64,000 nucleotides of DNA from Frondihabitans peucedani. GTDB taxonomy: Bacteria; Actinomycetota; Actinomycetes; Actinomycetales; Microbacteriaceae. Made by a program: the position numbers and the translations under genes. Shown piece by piece: positions 42,468 to 50,859 of this stretch. A model generated the notes under the pieces. That model was not told the DNA's origin, ran no database searches, and saw only the letters and a program-made list of their open reading frames with translations. Numbering within the stretch: the stretch's first letter is position 1; every line of letters begins with the position of its first letter. The DNA lies in assembly GCF_039537585.1 (NCBI RefSeq), contig NZ_BAABAU010000001.1, positions 806,001 through 870,000 of the forward strand, written 5' to 3'.

Positions 42468-43522
42468 GGATCGTCAATCCGTACCGGCTCGGCCTCTTCG
42501 GCGGGCTCGGGGTCCTCACCGCCGTCCTGATCGGCACCGCCCTCGGCGAGCTGTCGACGATCCTGACCTACGTCGGCGTCGCGATCTTCCTGGCGCTCGG
42601 GCTCGATCCGGTCGTCCAGTGGTTCGAGGTCCGGAAGGTGCCCCGGCCGCTGGCGATCACCATCGTCATGGTCGCGGTGCTCCTGGCCTTCGTCGGCGTG
42701 GTCTTCGCGATCGTCCCGACCATCGTCAGCCAGACCACCGACCTCGTGAACAACCTGGCGAACTACCTGCAGAGCGTCACGGCCAAGCAGTTCGTCGACA
42801 ACCTGCAGTCGCTCGTGCCGAAGAGCGTCTTCAACGTGCAGACGAGCCTCAACACCGTGGTCGACTTCCTCACCGACCCGAAGAACATCGTCACGATCGG
42901 CGGTGGCGTGCTGGCCGTCGGCGTCGCGATCTCCAACGGCGTCGCCGGGACGATCATCGTCCTGATCCTGACGCTGTACTTCATGGCGTCCCTCAAGAGC
43001 ATGAAGCGCGGCCTCTACCAGCTCGTCCCGCTGTCGAGCCGCGCCGAGTTCGCCCGGCTCTCCGACGCGATCAGCGCCTCCGTCGGCCGCTACGTGATCG
43101 GGCAGGTGGCGCTCGCGCTGCTGAACGGCATCCTGAGCTTCATCGTGCTGTCGATCGCACACGCGCAGCTTCCCGCCTTCTTCGCGTTCATCGCGTTCAT
43201 CGGGGCGCTCATCCCGCTTGTCGGAACCGTCAGTGCCGCAGCTCTCATCGTCCTGGCCCAGGTGGCTCTGCTGCCCCTGTCGCCCGCGACCTGGATCGCA
43301 CTGGCGATCTACTACCTCGTCTACATGCAGGTCGAGGCGTACGTGCTCGCCCCGCGCGTGATGCGTCGCGCAGTCAAGGTCCCGGGTGTCATCGTCATCA
43401 TCGCCGCGCTCGTCGGCGGGACCCTGCTCGGAGTCCTGGGCGCCCTGATCGCCGTCCCGGTCGCCGCCGCGGTCCTGCTCATCGTGCGCGAGGTCGTGAT
43501 CCCCAGGCAGAACGAGCGCTGA
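42464..43522 (+). CDS. AI-2E family transporter (YdiK/TqsA/PerM type)
   Basis: The 352-residue membrane protein starts at GTG 42464 (overlapping TGA of the coiled-coil gene). It has about eight helices; a long amphipathic middle part (PTIVSQTTDLVNNLANYLQSV) and the FFAFIAFIGALIPLVGTVSAA and VEAYVLAPRVMRRAVKVPGV segments define the family. Family members export small molecules, including AI-2 in E. coli TqsA; here the substrate is unknown. Coupling to a septum-like scaffold gene is unusual. Confidence 0.9.
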   Translation: MRIVNPYRLGLFGGLGVLTAVLIGTALGELSTILTYVGVAIFLALGLDPVVQWFEVRKVPRPLAITIVMVAVLLAFVGVVFAIVPTIVSQTTDLVNNLANYLQSVTAKQFVDNLQSLVPKSVFNVQTSLNTVVDFLTDPKNIVTIGGGVLAVGVAISNGVAGTIIVLILTLYFMASLKSMKRGLYQLVPLSSRAEFARLSDAISASVGRYVIGQVALALLNGILSFIVLSIAHAQLPAFFAFIAFIGALIPLVGTVSAAALIVLAQVALLPLSPATWIALAIYYLVYMQVEAYVLAPRVMRRAVKVPGVIVIIAALVGGTLLGVLGALIAVPVAAAVLLIVREVVIPRQNER

Positions 43523-43525
43523 CGG

Positions 43526-44266
43526 CTACGGCTGCCAGACCTCGGGCAGCGGGCGAGCGTCGGGGCTCACGACCCGGACGATCTCGTCGAGCACGCGCCT
43601 TGTCTGCGCCTCCCCCACCCACAGGTGCTTGCCGCCGGCCACCTCGACGAGCTCCACCTCGGGCACCGCGCTGAACTGCTCGCGGGCCTCGGCCGGCCGC
43701 AGGAAGTCGTCGAACTCCGGTATGAGGGCGACGATCCGTCTGCCGGATCCCCGCCAGCGCGCGAGCTCCGCCTGGCTCGTGCGACGCAGTGGCGGCGACA
43801 GCAGGATGAGCCCGGCTACGTCGTGCTCGAGTCCGTGCTTCAGCGCGACCTCCGTGCCGAACGACCACCCCACCAGCCACGGCTTCGGGAGGGCGCGCTC
43901 GGTCGTGAAGCGCACGGCTGCAGCGAGGTCGGCCGCCTCGGTGACTCCGTCGCCGAACTCGCCCTCGGAACGCCCCCGCGGCGACGAGGCGCTCCGGAAG
44001 TTGAAGCGCAGGACCGCGAGATCGGCCAGCGCCGGGAGCCGGGCCGCCGCCTTGCGGATGATGTGGCTGTCCATGAAGCCGCCCGCGGTCGGAAGCGGGT
44101 GCAGCGTCAGGAGCGTGGCCACCGGATCGCGCTCCTCAGGCACCGCGAGCTCGCCGACGAGAGTCAGCCCGTCGCTCGTGTGCAGCTCGATGTCGGTCCG
44201 GGTCGCGGGCAGCTCGACGCCGCCGCGGATCTCGATACCCGCCCGGGCGGGAGTGGTGTCGCTCAG
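43526..44266 (-). CDS. Alpha/beta hydrolase with a non-ATG start
   Basis: The conserved part begins IELHTSDGLTLVGELAVPEERDPVATLLTLHPLP. It carries SASSPRGRSEGEFGDG, then WLVGWSFGTEVALKHG (nucleophile Ser in GWSFG). Asp is probably in IPEFDDFLRP and His in GGKHLWV. This is the family of small serine hydrolases related to dienelactone hydrolase/KANL3-like proteins. No ATG, GTG or TTG lies in frame near the start. The only codon that fits is CTG at 44266-44264, within the TGA stop overlap (CTGA) of the upstream gene. The start is therefore uncertain. Confidence 0.72.
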   Translation of the reverse strand: MSDTTPARAGIEIRGGVELPATRTDIELHTSDGLTLVGELAVPEERDPVATLLTLHPLPTAGGFMDSHIIRKAAARLPALADLAVLRFNFRSASSPRGRSEGEFGDGVTEAADLAAAVRFTTERALPKPWLVGWSFGTEVALKHGLEHDVAGLILLSPPLRRTSQAELARWRGSGRRIVALIPEFDDFLRPAEAREQFSAVPEVELVEVAGGKHLWVGEAQTRRVLDEIVRVVSPDARPLPEVWQP

Positions 44267-44568
44267 AAGATCCTCCAGCAGTGAGTGTGCCAGTGACGCC
44301 GAGCGGCCAGGTCGGCCTCCTCGCCGAAGAGGCCGTCGGCCCGCCAGACGACCATGTGCGGCGTGCCCGGCTCGATGGTCAGGGAGCAGGACGGGCAGAT
44401 GTACGGCTTCGACGAGGATGTGCCGGCGATCGCCTGGACCGTGTACTCGCGACCGTGCCGCACCTCGCTGTGCTGGCCTCCGTAGAGGATCCTCGAGAGG
44501 TCGCCCGGCTCGCCAGCCGGAGCCTCGTGTCGACCGGCGGGTCGTCGGGGTCGGTTGCTGCGCGGCAT
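44263..44568 (-). CDS. Small zinc-finger-like protein
   Basis: This 101-residue protein has a basic N-terminal third (MPRSNRPRRPAGRHEAP), then a CxxC (YICPSCSLTIEPGTPHMVVW) and HWHTHCWRIF at the end. The CxxC plus C-terminal HxHxxC-like ending can bind zinc. The pattern is common in actinobacterial proteins of unknown role often annotated as ATP/GTP-binding. It is upstream of and overlapping the hydrolase gene. Confidence 0.72.
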   Translation of the reverse strand: MPRSNRPRRPAGRHEAPAGEPGDLSRILYGGQHSEVRHGREYTVQAIAGTSSSKPYICPSCSLTIEPGTPHMVVWRADGLFGEEADLAARRHWHTHCWRIF

Positions 44569-44696
44569 GCGTCAACCCTAGCGGCCGTCACTCGGGGTGC
44601 TCGGAGCGTGGTGGTCGGAGCGCGCTGCTCCAGGCCTGCTGCTCGGAGCGTGGTGGTCGGGGCCTGTTGCTCCGGGCAACCTGCTCCAGGCGTCGC

Positions 44697-45548
44697 CTAG
44701 TACCAGTTGTTGGCGACCGAGTGGGCCCAGGCGCCGCAGGGGGTGCCGTAGCGGCCCTGGATGTAGTTGAGACCCCAGGTGATCTGCGTGGAGGCGCTCG
44801 TCTGCCAGTCGGCGCCGACGGAGGCCATCTTGCTGCCGGGCAGAGCCTGCGGGATGCCGTAGGCACCCGACGGGTTGGCCGCGTAGACGTTCCAGCCCGA
44901 CTCCTTGTTCCAGAGCGAGACGAGGCAGTTGTACTGGTCGGTGCCCCAGCCGCGCGCGGCCACGAGCTGCGCGCCGACTGCCTGTGCGCTGCCCGGCGAA
45001 GCGGCGGCCGCGACAGGGGCGACCGTGGTCGTCGTGGTCGTGGCGCTGCTCGACTGGGCAGTCGCGGTCGTCGTGGCCTGCACGGCGGCGACAGGCTTCG
45101 GCTTCTTGACGACGGGCGGGGTGTAGTGGACCGTGTAGGCGTCGCGAGTCGTGGAGACGGCGGTACCGGCGCTGGCCGTGTACGTCTGACCCTGGACCGT
45201 GTAGCCGGTCGCCACAGCCGTGACGTCGGTCGGCGCCGCAGTCGATGCGTAGGCACCGGAGAGTGGGTTCACCAGCGAGCCGGAGACGAAGGCGAAGGTG
45301 GCGGCGAATCCGACGAGCGGAAGCACGACGCGCTTGCCGACGTTCGGACGGCGAGAGAAGGAGGGGGCGGCTGACGGGCCGGTCGGGGCCGAGGACCGAG
45401 GAGGCGCCACCGGAGCGAGGCGCCGTACCGGCTGCTCCGCCCGAGGTCGCCTGACGACCGATCGGTTCGCCTGTCCGTCTGTCGTCGCATCGTGGATGCG
45501 AGAGGAGCGAGCCTTACCGGATACGTGAACTGCCGCGTGCCTACCCAT
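44697..45548 (-). CDS. Secreted transglycosylase-like (lysozyme-fold) protein
   Basis: The 283-residue protein starts at ATG 45548 (MGRHAAVHVSGK). It has a long basic, Pro-rich N-terminus, one membrane/signal helix (VVLPLVGFAATFAFVSGSLV) and a Thr/Ala-rich linker. The C-terminal domain has NCLVSLWNKESGWNVYAANPSGAYGIPQALPG, in which Glu of NKESGW is the likely catalytic acid. The domain fold is that of soluble lytic transglycosylases/aggregation-promoting-factor type domains. It should act on peptidoglycan outside the cell. Confidence 0.86.
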   Translation of the reverse strand: MGRHAAVHVSGKARSSRIHDATTDGQANRSVVRRPRAEQPVRRLAPVAPPRSSAPTGPSAAPSFSRRPNVGKRVVLPLVGFAATFAFVSGSLVNPLSGAYASTAAPTDVTAVATGYTVQGQTYTASAGTAVSTTRDAYTVHYTPPVVKKPKPVAAVQATTTATAQSSSATTTTTTVAPVAAAASPGSAQAVGAQLVAARGWGTDQYNCLVSLWNKESGWNVYAANPSGAYGIPQALPGSKMASVGADWQTSASTQITWGLNYIQGRYGTPCGAWAHSVANNWY

Positions 45549-45594
45549 AAGTCCGTCAACTATAACGGAAGGATCACGACGCGTCGAGAGCGAC

Positions 45595-46140
45595 TCACCG
45601 GACAGCGAGCATGACGTCGACCACCGCGTCGAGGACGAGGTCGACCTGCGCTTCGCGATAGCCCCCGCGACGGAAGCGGAAGACACTCGTCCGGACCTCC
45701 TCGATGCTCAGCGCCTTGCCCTCGGAGAAGTAGCCCTTGAGGCGCGTGACGAGCCGGTCGACGTCGCGCGGGTGGTAGCCCTGCGACAGGAAGCCGACCC
45801 GGTCGAACCGGTGGCCCTCGGGCCGCTCGAGGCGCGTGACGAGAGCCTCGGCCGTGGCCCTCGCCTCGGAGAACCAGGTGTCGTCGCCGGTCTCGCGGAG
45901 CACCCGCTCGCGCTCCCGCGTCGCGAAGGCGTCCTCGAGGCGCTCCAGCGCGGCGTCGACGTCCTCGGGCACGTAGCCGCCCTTGACCATGGTGAAGGCC
46001 TGACGCCGGATGGTCTCGGCGCCGATCGTCCCCTCGCCCTTGACCGAGTACGACTCACGAGCCTCGAGGAGGAACTCCTCGACCTGCTTGACGTCGTAGC
46101 CGCGCTTGGATCCGGTCACCTTCGGAAATGTCGAACTCAC
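45595..46140 (-). CDS. DivIVA-domain protein
   Basis: The 181-residue protein begins MSSTFPKVTGSKRGYDVKQVEEFLLEARESY, which matches the DivIVA N-terminal membrane-binding segment. Two further repeats of the same kind follow (VKGGYVPEDVDAALERLED, FLSQGYHPRDVDRLV and FRRGGYREAQVDLVLD). The repeated GYxxxxVD unit occurs four times, with only short helices between. It is likely a septal or polar factor; the exact role is unknown. Confidence 0.85.
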   Translation of the reverse strand: MSSTFPKVTGSKRGYDVKQVEEFLLEARESYSVKGEGTIGAETIRRQAFTMVKGGYVPEDVDAALERLEDAFATRERERVLRETGDDTWFSEARATAEALVTRLERPEGHRFDRVGFLSQGYHPRDVDRLVTRLKGYFSEGKALSIEEVRTSVFRFRRGGYREAQVDLVLDAVVDVMLAVR

Positions 46141-46216
46141 GGGCCCATTGTGCCGTACGAATCGGGCAGGGCCCGCGAGCGACTCCGACGAGCGGCTGGT
46201 CTGCCGCTCGGGGGTG

Positions 46217-47227
46217 CTACGTGAAGATCAGATACAGGGCGTAGGCGACGACCGCTGACGGCAGCGTGCTGTCGAGGCGGTCGAGGAACCCGCCGTGCCC
46301 CGGGAGCCAGGTAGAGATGTCCTTGATGCCGAGATCGCGCTTGATGAGCGACTCCGTCAGATCGCCCACGGTCGCCGTGAAGGTCAGGACGGCACCGAGC
46401 ACGAGGCCGAGCCACCAGGGCTCGTGGATCATGAAGAGGGAGATCAGGATCCCGGCGACCATCGCGGCCGCCAGCGATCCGGCGAATCCCTCCCACGTCT
46501 TCTTCGGGCTGATGCGCGGAGCCATCGGGTGCTTGCCGAAGTTGAGCCCCGTGGCATACGCACCCGTGTCGACGGCGATGACCACGATCAGCGTTCCGAG
46601 CGCCCACCACTGGCCGCCGTCCTGAGCGGTGAGGAGGACGAGGAACGAGCCGAGGAACGTCGTGTAGATCTGCACGAACGCGCCGGTGCCGAGGTCGCGC
46701 CACAGCTCGACGGCACTCGTGCGGGCCGCTGCACGCCTGGCCGGCGCCAGGCCGGACACGATCCGCCACAGCGAGATGACGACGATGCCGCCCAGGAGGG
46801 TCAGCCACTGGCCCTCGGCACCCCAGAAGAACGCCGCCGGCACGACCGCCACGGCGACCACGGCGCTCGGAATGCGCGGCACGTCGCGGCCGGCGAAGCG
46901 GAGCGCGCTCGTCAGCTCGATGACCATGAACAGGATCAGGATCGCGGCCACGATCATGAACAGGGCCTTGATCAGGATCAGGCTCACCAGCACGGAGCCG
47001 CCGAGGCCCACGCCGATCCCGATCGCCGCGGGCAGGTTGCGGCCCGTGCGGGCGGTCAGCTTCTGGTTGCCGGCCTCGATGCGGGCCCGCTGCGCGCGCA
47101 GCTGAGCCTCGAGGTCATGACGCGCCGCCTGGGCGCGGGCATCGAAGTCGGCTCGCCTGGTCGTGGCGGGATGACCCGACGATCCGTCGTCGGACGACGG
47201 GTCTGGTTCTGAGGGCGCAGTGTCCAT
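46217..47227 (-). CDS. cdsA: Phosphatidate cytidylyltransferase
   Basis: CdsA makes CDP-diacylglycerol from phosphatidic acid and CTP for membrane lipid synthesis. The 336-residue protein has a charged N-terminus of about 60 residues. Eight or so membrane helices follow. Near the C-terminus it has the family signature SLIKRDLGIKDISTWLPGHGGFLDRLDS (in parts SLIKRDLGIKD and PGHGGFLDRLDS), which holds the metal/CTP site. It follows frr directly (shared base) on the same strand, the usual pyrH-frr-cdsA order. Confidence 0.96.
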   Translation of the reverse strand: MDTAPSEPDPSSDDGSSGHPATTRRADFDARAQAARHDLEAQLRAQRARIEAGNQKLTARTGRNLPAAIGIGVGLGGSVLVSLILIKALFMIVAAILILFMVIELTSALRFAGRDVPRIPSAVVAVAVVPAAFFWGAEGQWLTLLGGIVVISLWRIVSGLAPARRAAARTSAVELWRDLGTGAFVQIYTTFLGSFLVLLTAQDGGQWWALGTLIVVIAVDTGAYATGLNFGKHPMAPRISPKKTWEGFAGSLAAAMVAGILISLFMIHEPWWLGLVLGAVLTFTATVGDLTESLIKRDLGIKDISTWLPGHGGFLDRLDSTLPSAVVAYALYLIFT

Positions 47228-47781
47228 CAGACCTCGAGCAGCTCGGCTTCCTTCTTCTTGAGGGCCTCGTCGATCGCGTCCGTGTGGCTCTTCGTGATCG
47301 CCTCGAGCTCCTTCTCGGCGCGGGCGATCTCGTCTTCGCCGACCTCGGGCTGCGAATCGAGGTCGTCTTTGGCACGACGGCGGATGTTGCGGATCGCGAC
47401 CTTGGCGTCCTCGCCCTTCGTGCGGACGATCTTGACGAACTCCTTGCGGCGGTCCTGCGTGAGCTCGGGGATCGTGACGCGCACGATGGTGCCGTCGTTG
47501 GTCGGGCTCGCGCCGAGGTTCGGGAAGGTCGCGATGGCCTTCTCGATCTCCTTGAGCGCTGTCTTGTCGTAGGGCGTGACGATCAGCGTGCGTGCCTCGG
47601 GCGCCTGGAGCGATGCCAGCTGGGCCAGCGGGGTCGGGGTGCCGTAGTACTCGACCGGGATCTTCTGGAACAGCGCCGGGTTGATGCGCCCCGTGCGGAC
47701 CGTGTTGAAGTCGTCTTTCGCGACCTCGACGGCTTTGTCCATCTTGTCTCTGGTCTCGCTCAGTACGTCTGTGATCGCCAC
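47227..47781 (-). CDS. frr: Ribosome recycling factor
   Basis: RRF splits post-termination ribosomes together with EF-G. The 184-residue length and motifs are typical: [23 protein letters not shown] near the N-terminus, then [23 protein letters not shown] and the C-terminal [38 protein letters not shown] helix. It sits between pyrH and cdsA. Confidence 0.97.
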   Translation of the reverse strand: MAITDVLSETRDKMDKAVEVAKDDFNTVRTGRINPALFQKIPVEYYGTPTPLAQLASLQAPEARTLIVTPYDKTALKEIEKAIATFPNLGASPTNDGTIVRVTIPELTQDRRKEFVKIVRTKGEDAKVAIRNIRRRAKDDLDSQPEVGEDEIARAEKELEAITKSHTDAIDEALKKKEAELLEV

Positions 47782-47864
47782 ATTGCTCCTTAGTTCGTGT
47801 GGAAGCTTACCCGCGCGGACACCCCGGAACGCTTACCGGGGGTCGCGCGGCGGACAAGCGGGCC

Positions 47865-48584
47865 TCAGTTGCTGACGAGCGTGCCGATGCGCTCGCCCCG
47901 GATGGCACGAGCGACGTTGCCCTCGCCCTCCATGCCGAAGACGTGCATCGGCATGCCGTTGTCCATGCAGAGGCTGAATGCGGTCGAGTCGACGACCTTC
48001 AGGCCCTTGACGAGGGCCTCCTGGTAGGTCAGCTGGTCGAACTTCTTCGCGGACGGGTCTTTGTTGGGGTCGGCGGAGTAGACGCCGTCGACTCCGTTCT
48101 TCGCGACCAGGACCTCGTCGGCCCCGATCTCGAGGGCGCGCTGCGCCGAGACCGTGTCGGTGGAGAAGTACGGGAGCCCTGCGCCGGCGCCGAAGATCAC
48201 GATGCGCCCCTTCTCGAGGTGACGCCCCGCACGACGCGGGATGTAGGGCTCGGCGACCTGGGTCATGGCGATGGCCGACTGGACTCGCGTGGCGGCCCCG
48301 GCCTGCTCCAGGAAGTCCTGCAGGGCGAGTGCGTTCATCACCGTGCCCAGCATGCCCATGTAGTCGGCGCGCCCGCGGTCCATGCCGCGCTGGCTCAGCT
48401 CGGCGCCGCGGAAGAAGTTGCCTCCGCCGACGACGATCGCGACCTCGACGTCGCCGGACGCCTCGGCGATCTCGCGGGCCAACGAGCTGACCACGTCGGG
48501 GTTCACGCCGAGCTGGCCTCCTCCGAAGGCCTCTCCGGAGAGTTTGAGGAGGACGCGTCGTCGGTTCGTCTTGGTTGTCTTCAT
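47865..48584 (-). CDS. pyrH: UMP kinase
   Basis: PyrH phosphorylates UMP to UDP. The 239-residue protein of the amino-acid-kinase fold shows [16 protein letters not shown] at the N-terminus, [33 protein letters not shown], and [41 protein letters not shown]. Start ATG 48584 ([16 protein letters not shown]) is normal. It lies upstream of frr and downstream of the tsf terminator. Confidence 0.97.
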   Translation of the reverse strand: MKTTKTNRRRVLLKLSGEAFGGGQLGVNPDVVSSLAREIAEASGDVEVAIVVGGGNFFRGAELSQRGMDRGRADYMGMLGTVMNALALQDFLEQAGAATRVQSAIAMTQVAEPYIPRRAGRHLEKGRIVIFGAGAGLPYFSTDTVSAQRALEIGADEVLVAKNGVDGVYSADPNKDPSAKKFDQLTYQEALVKGLKVVDSTAFSLCMDNGMPMHVFGMEGEGNVARAIRGERIGTLVSN

Positions 48585-48681
48585 GGGTTGTCGTCTCCCT
48601 CGTGGTGGCTGGTGTCAGGGTATCCAGAAAGTGGGTGGTGCACCCCGTCGGCCGTCGGCTCCGGGGCGTCGAGGGCGCGAA

Positions 48682-48718
48682 AATGGGGCCCCCACGATTT
48701 CTCGTGGTGGGCCCCATT
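48682..48718 (-). terminator. Terminator after tsf
   Basis: The minus strand reads AATGGGGCCC, then CACCACGAG-AAAT-CGTGG, then GGGCCCCATT followed by TTTTCGCG: a near-perfect hairpin with a short T run, just downstream of the tsf stop at 48727. It separates rpsB-tsf from pyrH. Confidence 0.8.
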
Positions 48719-48726
48719 CACTGGTG

Positions 48727-49560
48727 TTACGCGCCGACCTTGACCCGGGCGAAGCCCGTGATGGTCATGCCCGCGTCGGTGAGCACCTTCTGCACGGACT
48801 GCTTGGAGTCTTTCGCATAGGGCTGGTCGAGCAGGGCGATCTCCTTGAAGAAGCCGGTGAGGCGACCCTCGATGATCTTCGGGAGAGCGGCCTCGGGCTT
48901 GCCCTCGTTCTTCGCGGTCTCCTCGACGATGGCGCGCTCACGAGCGACCTCGTCGGCGGGGACCTCGTCGCGGCTCAGGAACTTCGGAGCGGCGAAGGCG
49001 ATGTGCTGGGCGATCGATCGGGCGGTCTCGGCGTCGCCGCCGGTGTAGCCCACGACCACGCCGACCTGCGGGGGCAGGTCTTTCGAGGTCTTGTGCAGGT
49101 AGATCGCGAACTCGGTGCCGGGCACCGTGGCGACCGTGCGGAGCTCGATCTTCTCGCCGAGGAGAGCGGCCTCCTGAGCGACGTACTCGCTCACGGTCTG
49201 CGTGCCCTCGACGATCGCGGCGTTGCCGGTCTCGGCGTCGTCGGCGCCGGAGGCGGCGACAGCATCGAGGACGGTCTCGGCCAGAGCGATGAACTTCTCG
49301 TTCTTCGCGACGAAGTCGGTCTCGCTGCCGAGCTCGATCAGGGTGGCGGTGCCGGCGGTGCCGGGCTTCGCCGTGACGAGGCCGGCGGTCGTGGTGCGAC
49401 CCTCGCGCTTCGCGACGCCCTTCAGGCCCTTGACGCGGAGGATCTCGATGGCCTTCTCGAGGTCACCGTCCGCCTCGACGAGCGCGTTCTTGCTGTCGAG
49501 CATCCCGGCGCCGAGGCGGTCGCGGAGCTCTTTGACATCTGCCAGGGAGTAGTTGGCCAT
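48727..49560 (-). CDS. tsf: Elongation factor Ts
   Basis: EF-Ts exchanges GDP for GTP on EF-Tu. The 277-residue product starts at ATG 49560 (MANYSLADVKELRDRLGAGMLDSKNALVEADGDLEKAIEILR), the standard N-terminal UBA-like domain. The core has TLIELGSETDFVAKNEKF with the TDFV motif that contacts EF-Tu. The end is normal for actinobacteria. rpsB lies 48 bases upstream. Confidence 0.97.
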   Translation of the reverse strand: MANYSLADVKELRDRLGAGMLDSKNALVEADGDLEKAIEILRVKGLKGVAKREGRTTTAGLVTAKPGTAGTATLIELGSETDFVAKNEKFIALAETVLDAVAASGADDAETGNAAIVEGTQTVSEYVAQEAALLGEKIELRTVATVPGTEFAIYLHKTSKDLPPQVGVVVGYTGGDAETARSIAQHIAFAAPKFLSRDEVPADEVARERAIVEETAKNEGKPEAALPKIIEGRLTGFFKEIALLDQPYAKDSKQSVQKVLTDAGMTITGFARVKVGA

Positions 49561-49608
49561 AGATGTGCCCACCTTTCGTGGATCAGGCTTACTGGAAGGA
49601 AAAGGGTC

Positions 49609-50595
49609 TTACTTGGCGTCGGCAGCGGCGTCGATGGCCGCGGCCTCGGGGTCGACGGCGTTCGCGACCTCGGGGTCGGCCACGGCGACCGGCTCGGCGA
49701 CGGGCTCGCCGATCGCCTTGGAGGCGACCTGCGCGTCGGCGTCGTTCTCCTCGGTGGGCTCGGCGGCGTCGGTCGAGGCGCCGACGGAGCGGACCGCCTC
49801 GCGGAGCTCGACGGCCTCCTTGTCGTCGGCCTCGGTGGTCTGCGCGAGGAGCTCGGCCTCCCACTCGGCCAGCGGCTCGACGGGCGTGTCGCCCGCCTCG
49901 GGCTTCTGGTGACGCTGGATCAGACCCTCGGCGGCAGCGTCGGCGACGATGCGCGTGAGCAGGCCGACGGAGCGGATGGCGTCGTCGTTGCCGGGGATCG
50001 GGAACTGAATCTCGTCGGGGTCGCAGTTCGTGTCGAGGATGCCGATGACCGGGATGCCCAGCTTCTTGGCCTCGTCGATCGCGAGGTGCTCCTTCTTGGT
50101 GTCGACGACCCAGAGAGCGGACGGCGTCTTCGTGAGGTTGCGGATTCCGCCGAGCGTCTTGTGGAGCTTGTCGAGCTCGCGCTTCTTGATCAGGAGCTCT
50201 TTCTTGGTGAAGCCCTGAGTGGTGTCGTCGAAGTCGATCTCCTCGAGCTCCTTCATGCGGGCGAGGCGCTTCGAGACCGTCTGGAAGTTGGTCAGGAGGC
50301 CACCGAGCCAGCGCTGGTTGACGAAGGGCTGACCGACGCGGATCGCCTGCTCGGAGATGGAGCCCTGAGCCTGCTTCTTGGTGCCGACGAAGAGGATGGT
50401 GCCGCCGTGAGCGACGGTCTCCTTGACGAAGTCGTAGGCCTTGTCGATGTAGCCGAGCGACTGCTGGAGGTCGATGATGTGGATGCCGGAGCGCTCGGCG
50501 AGGATGAAGCGCTTGACCTTCGGGTTCCACCGGCGGGTCTGGTGTCCGAAGTGGACGCCGCTGTCGAGCAGCTGGCGAATGGTGACGACGGCCAT
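49609..50595 (-). CDS. rpsB: 30S ribosomal protein S2
   Basis: S2 starts at ATG 50595 ([31 protein letters not shown]) with AGGAGAA upstream. The core motifs [34 protein letters not shown] and [30 protein letters not shown] are all present. At 328 residues it is longer than E. coli S2 (241), because of an acidic, Ala/Glu/Asp-rich tail from about residue 255. That tail is common in actinobacteria. Confidence 0.97.
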   Translation of the reverse strand: MAVVTIRQLLDSGVHFGHQTRRWNPKVKRFILAERSGIHIIDLQQSLGYIDKAYDFVKETVAHGGTILFVGTKKQAQGSISEQAIRVGQPFVNQRWLGGLLTNFQTVSKRLARMKELEEIDFDDTTQGFTKKELLIKKRELDKLHKTLGGIRNLTKTPSALWVVDTKKEHLAIDEAKKLGIPVIGILDTNCDPDEIQFPIPGNDDAIRSVGLLTRIVADAAAEGLIQRHQKPEAGDTPVEPLAEWEAELLAQTTEADDKEAVELREAVRSVGASTDAAEPTEENDADAQVASKAIGEPVAEPVAVADPEVANAVDPEAAAIDAAADAK

Positions 50596-50792
50596 GGCCG
50601 TTCTCCTTTTCTTCGCACGCGCTCCCTCCGGAGCACACGTGCGGATTTCTCGGTTGATGGACGGCCGGACGGCCGCCTCTGCCTGGTGCCCGGCGCGACA
50701 CCCCGCCTTCTCTCGAAGGACCGAATGGGGGATCTGCGCCTCTCGGGCACGCGAAGTCAGCCTGCTGAGCAGACTGCACGCCCATGCTAGCA

Positions 50793-50835
50793 CCACGAAC
50801 GCCCCGTCTCGGTGTCGAGAACGGGGCGTTCGTGG
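50793..50835. terminator. Hairpin terminator between the sugar porter and rpsB
   Basis: CCACGAACGCCCCGT and ACGGGGCGTTCGTGG form a long stem around TCTC-GGTGTC-GAGA. It lies 25 bases after the sugar-porter gene (minus strand) and at the upstream edge of the rpsB leader, so it probably ends the porter transcript. Confidence 0.7.
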
Positions 50836-50859
50836 GGGCGGAGGCGCTGCGGGATCCTG

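Noticed and set aside
48382-50790. 802-residue plus-strand open frame across tsf and rpsB
   Set aside because: Antisense to two certain genes; no recognisable domain.
50596-50792. Ribosomal-protein leader structure upstream of rpsB
   Set aside because: About 200 bases with a few short hairpins, but no recognisable conserved leader motif by eye.
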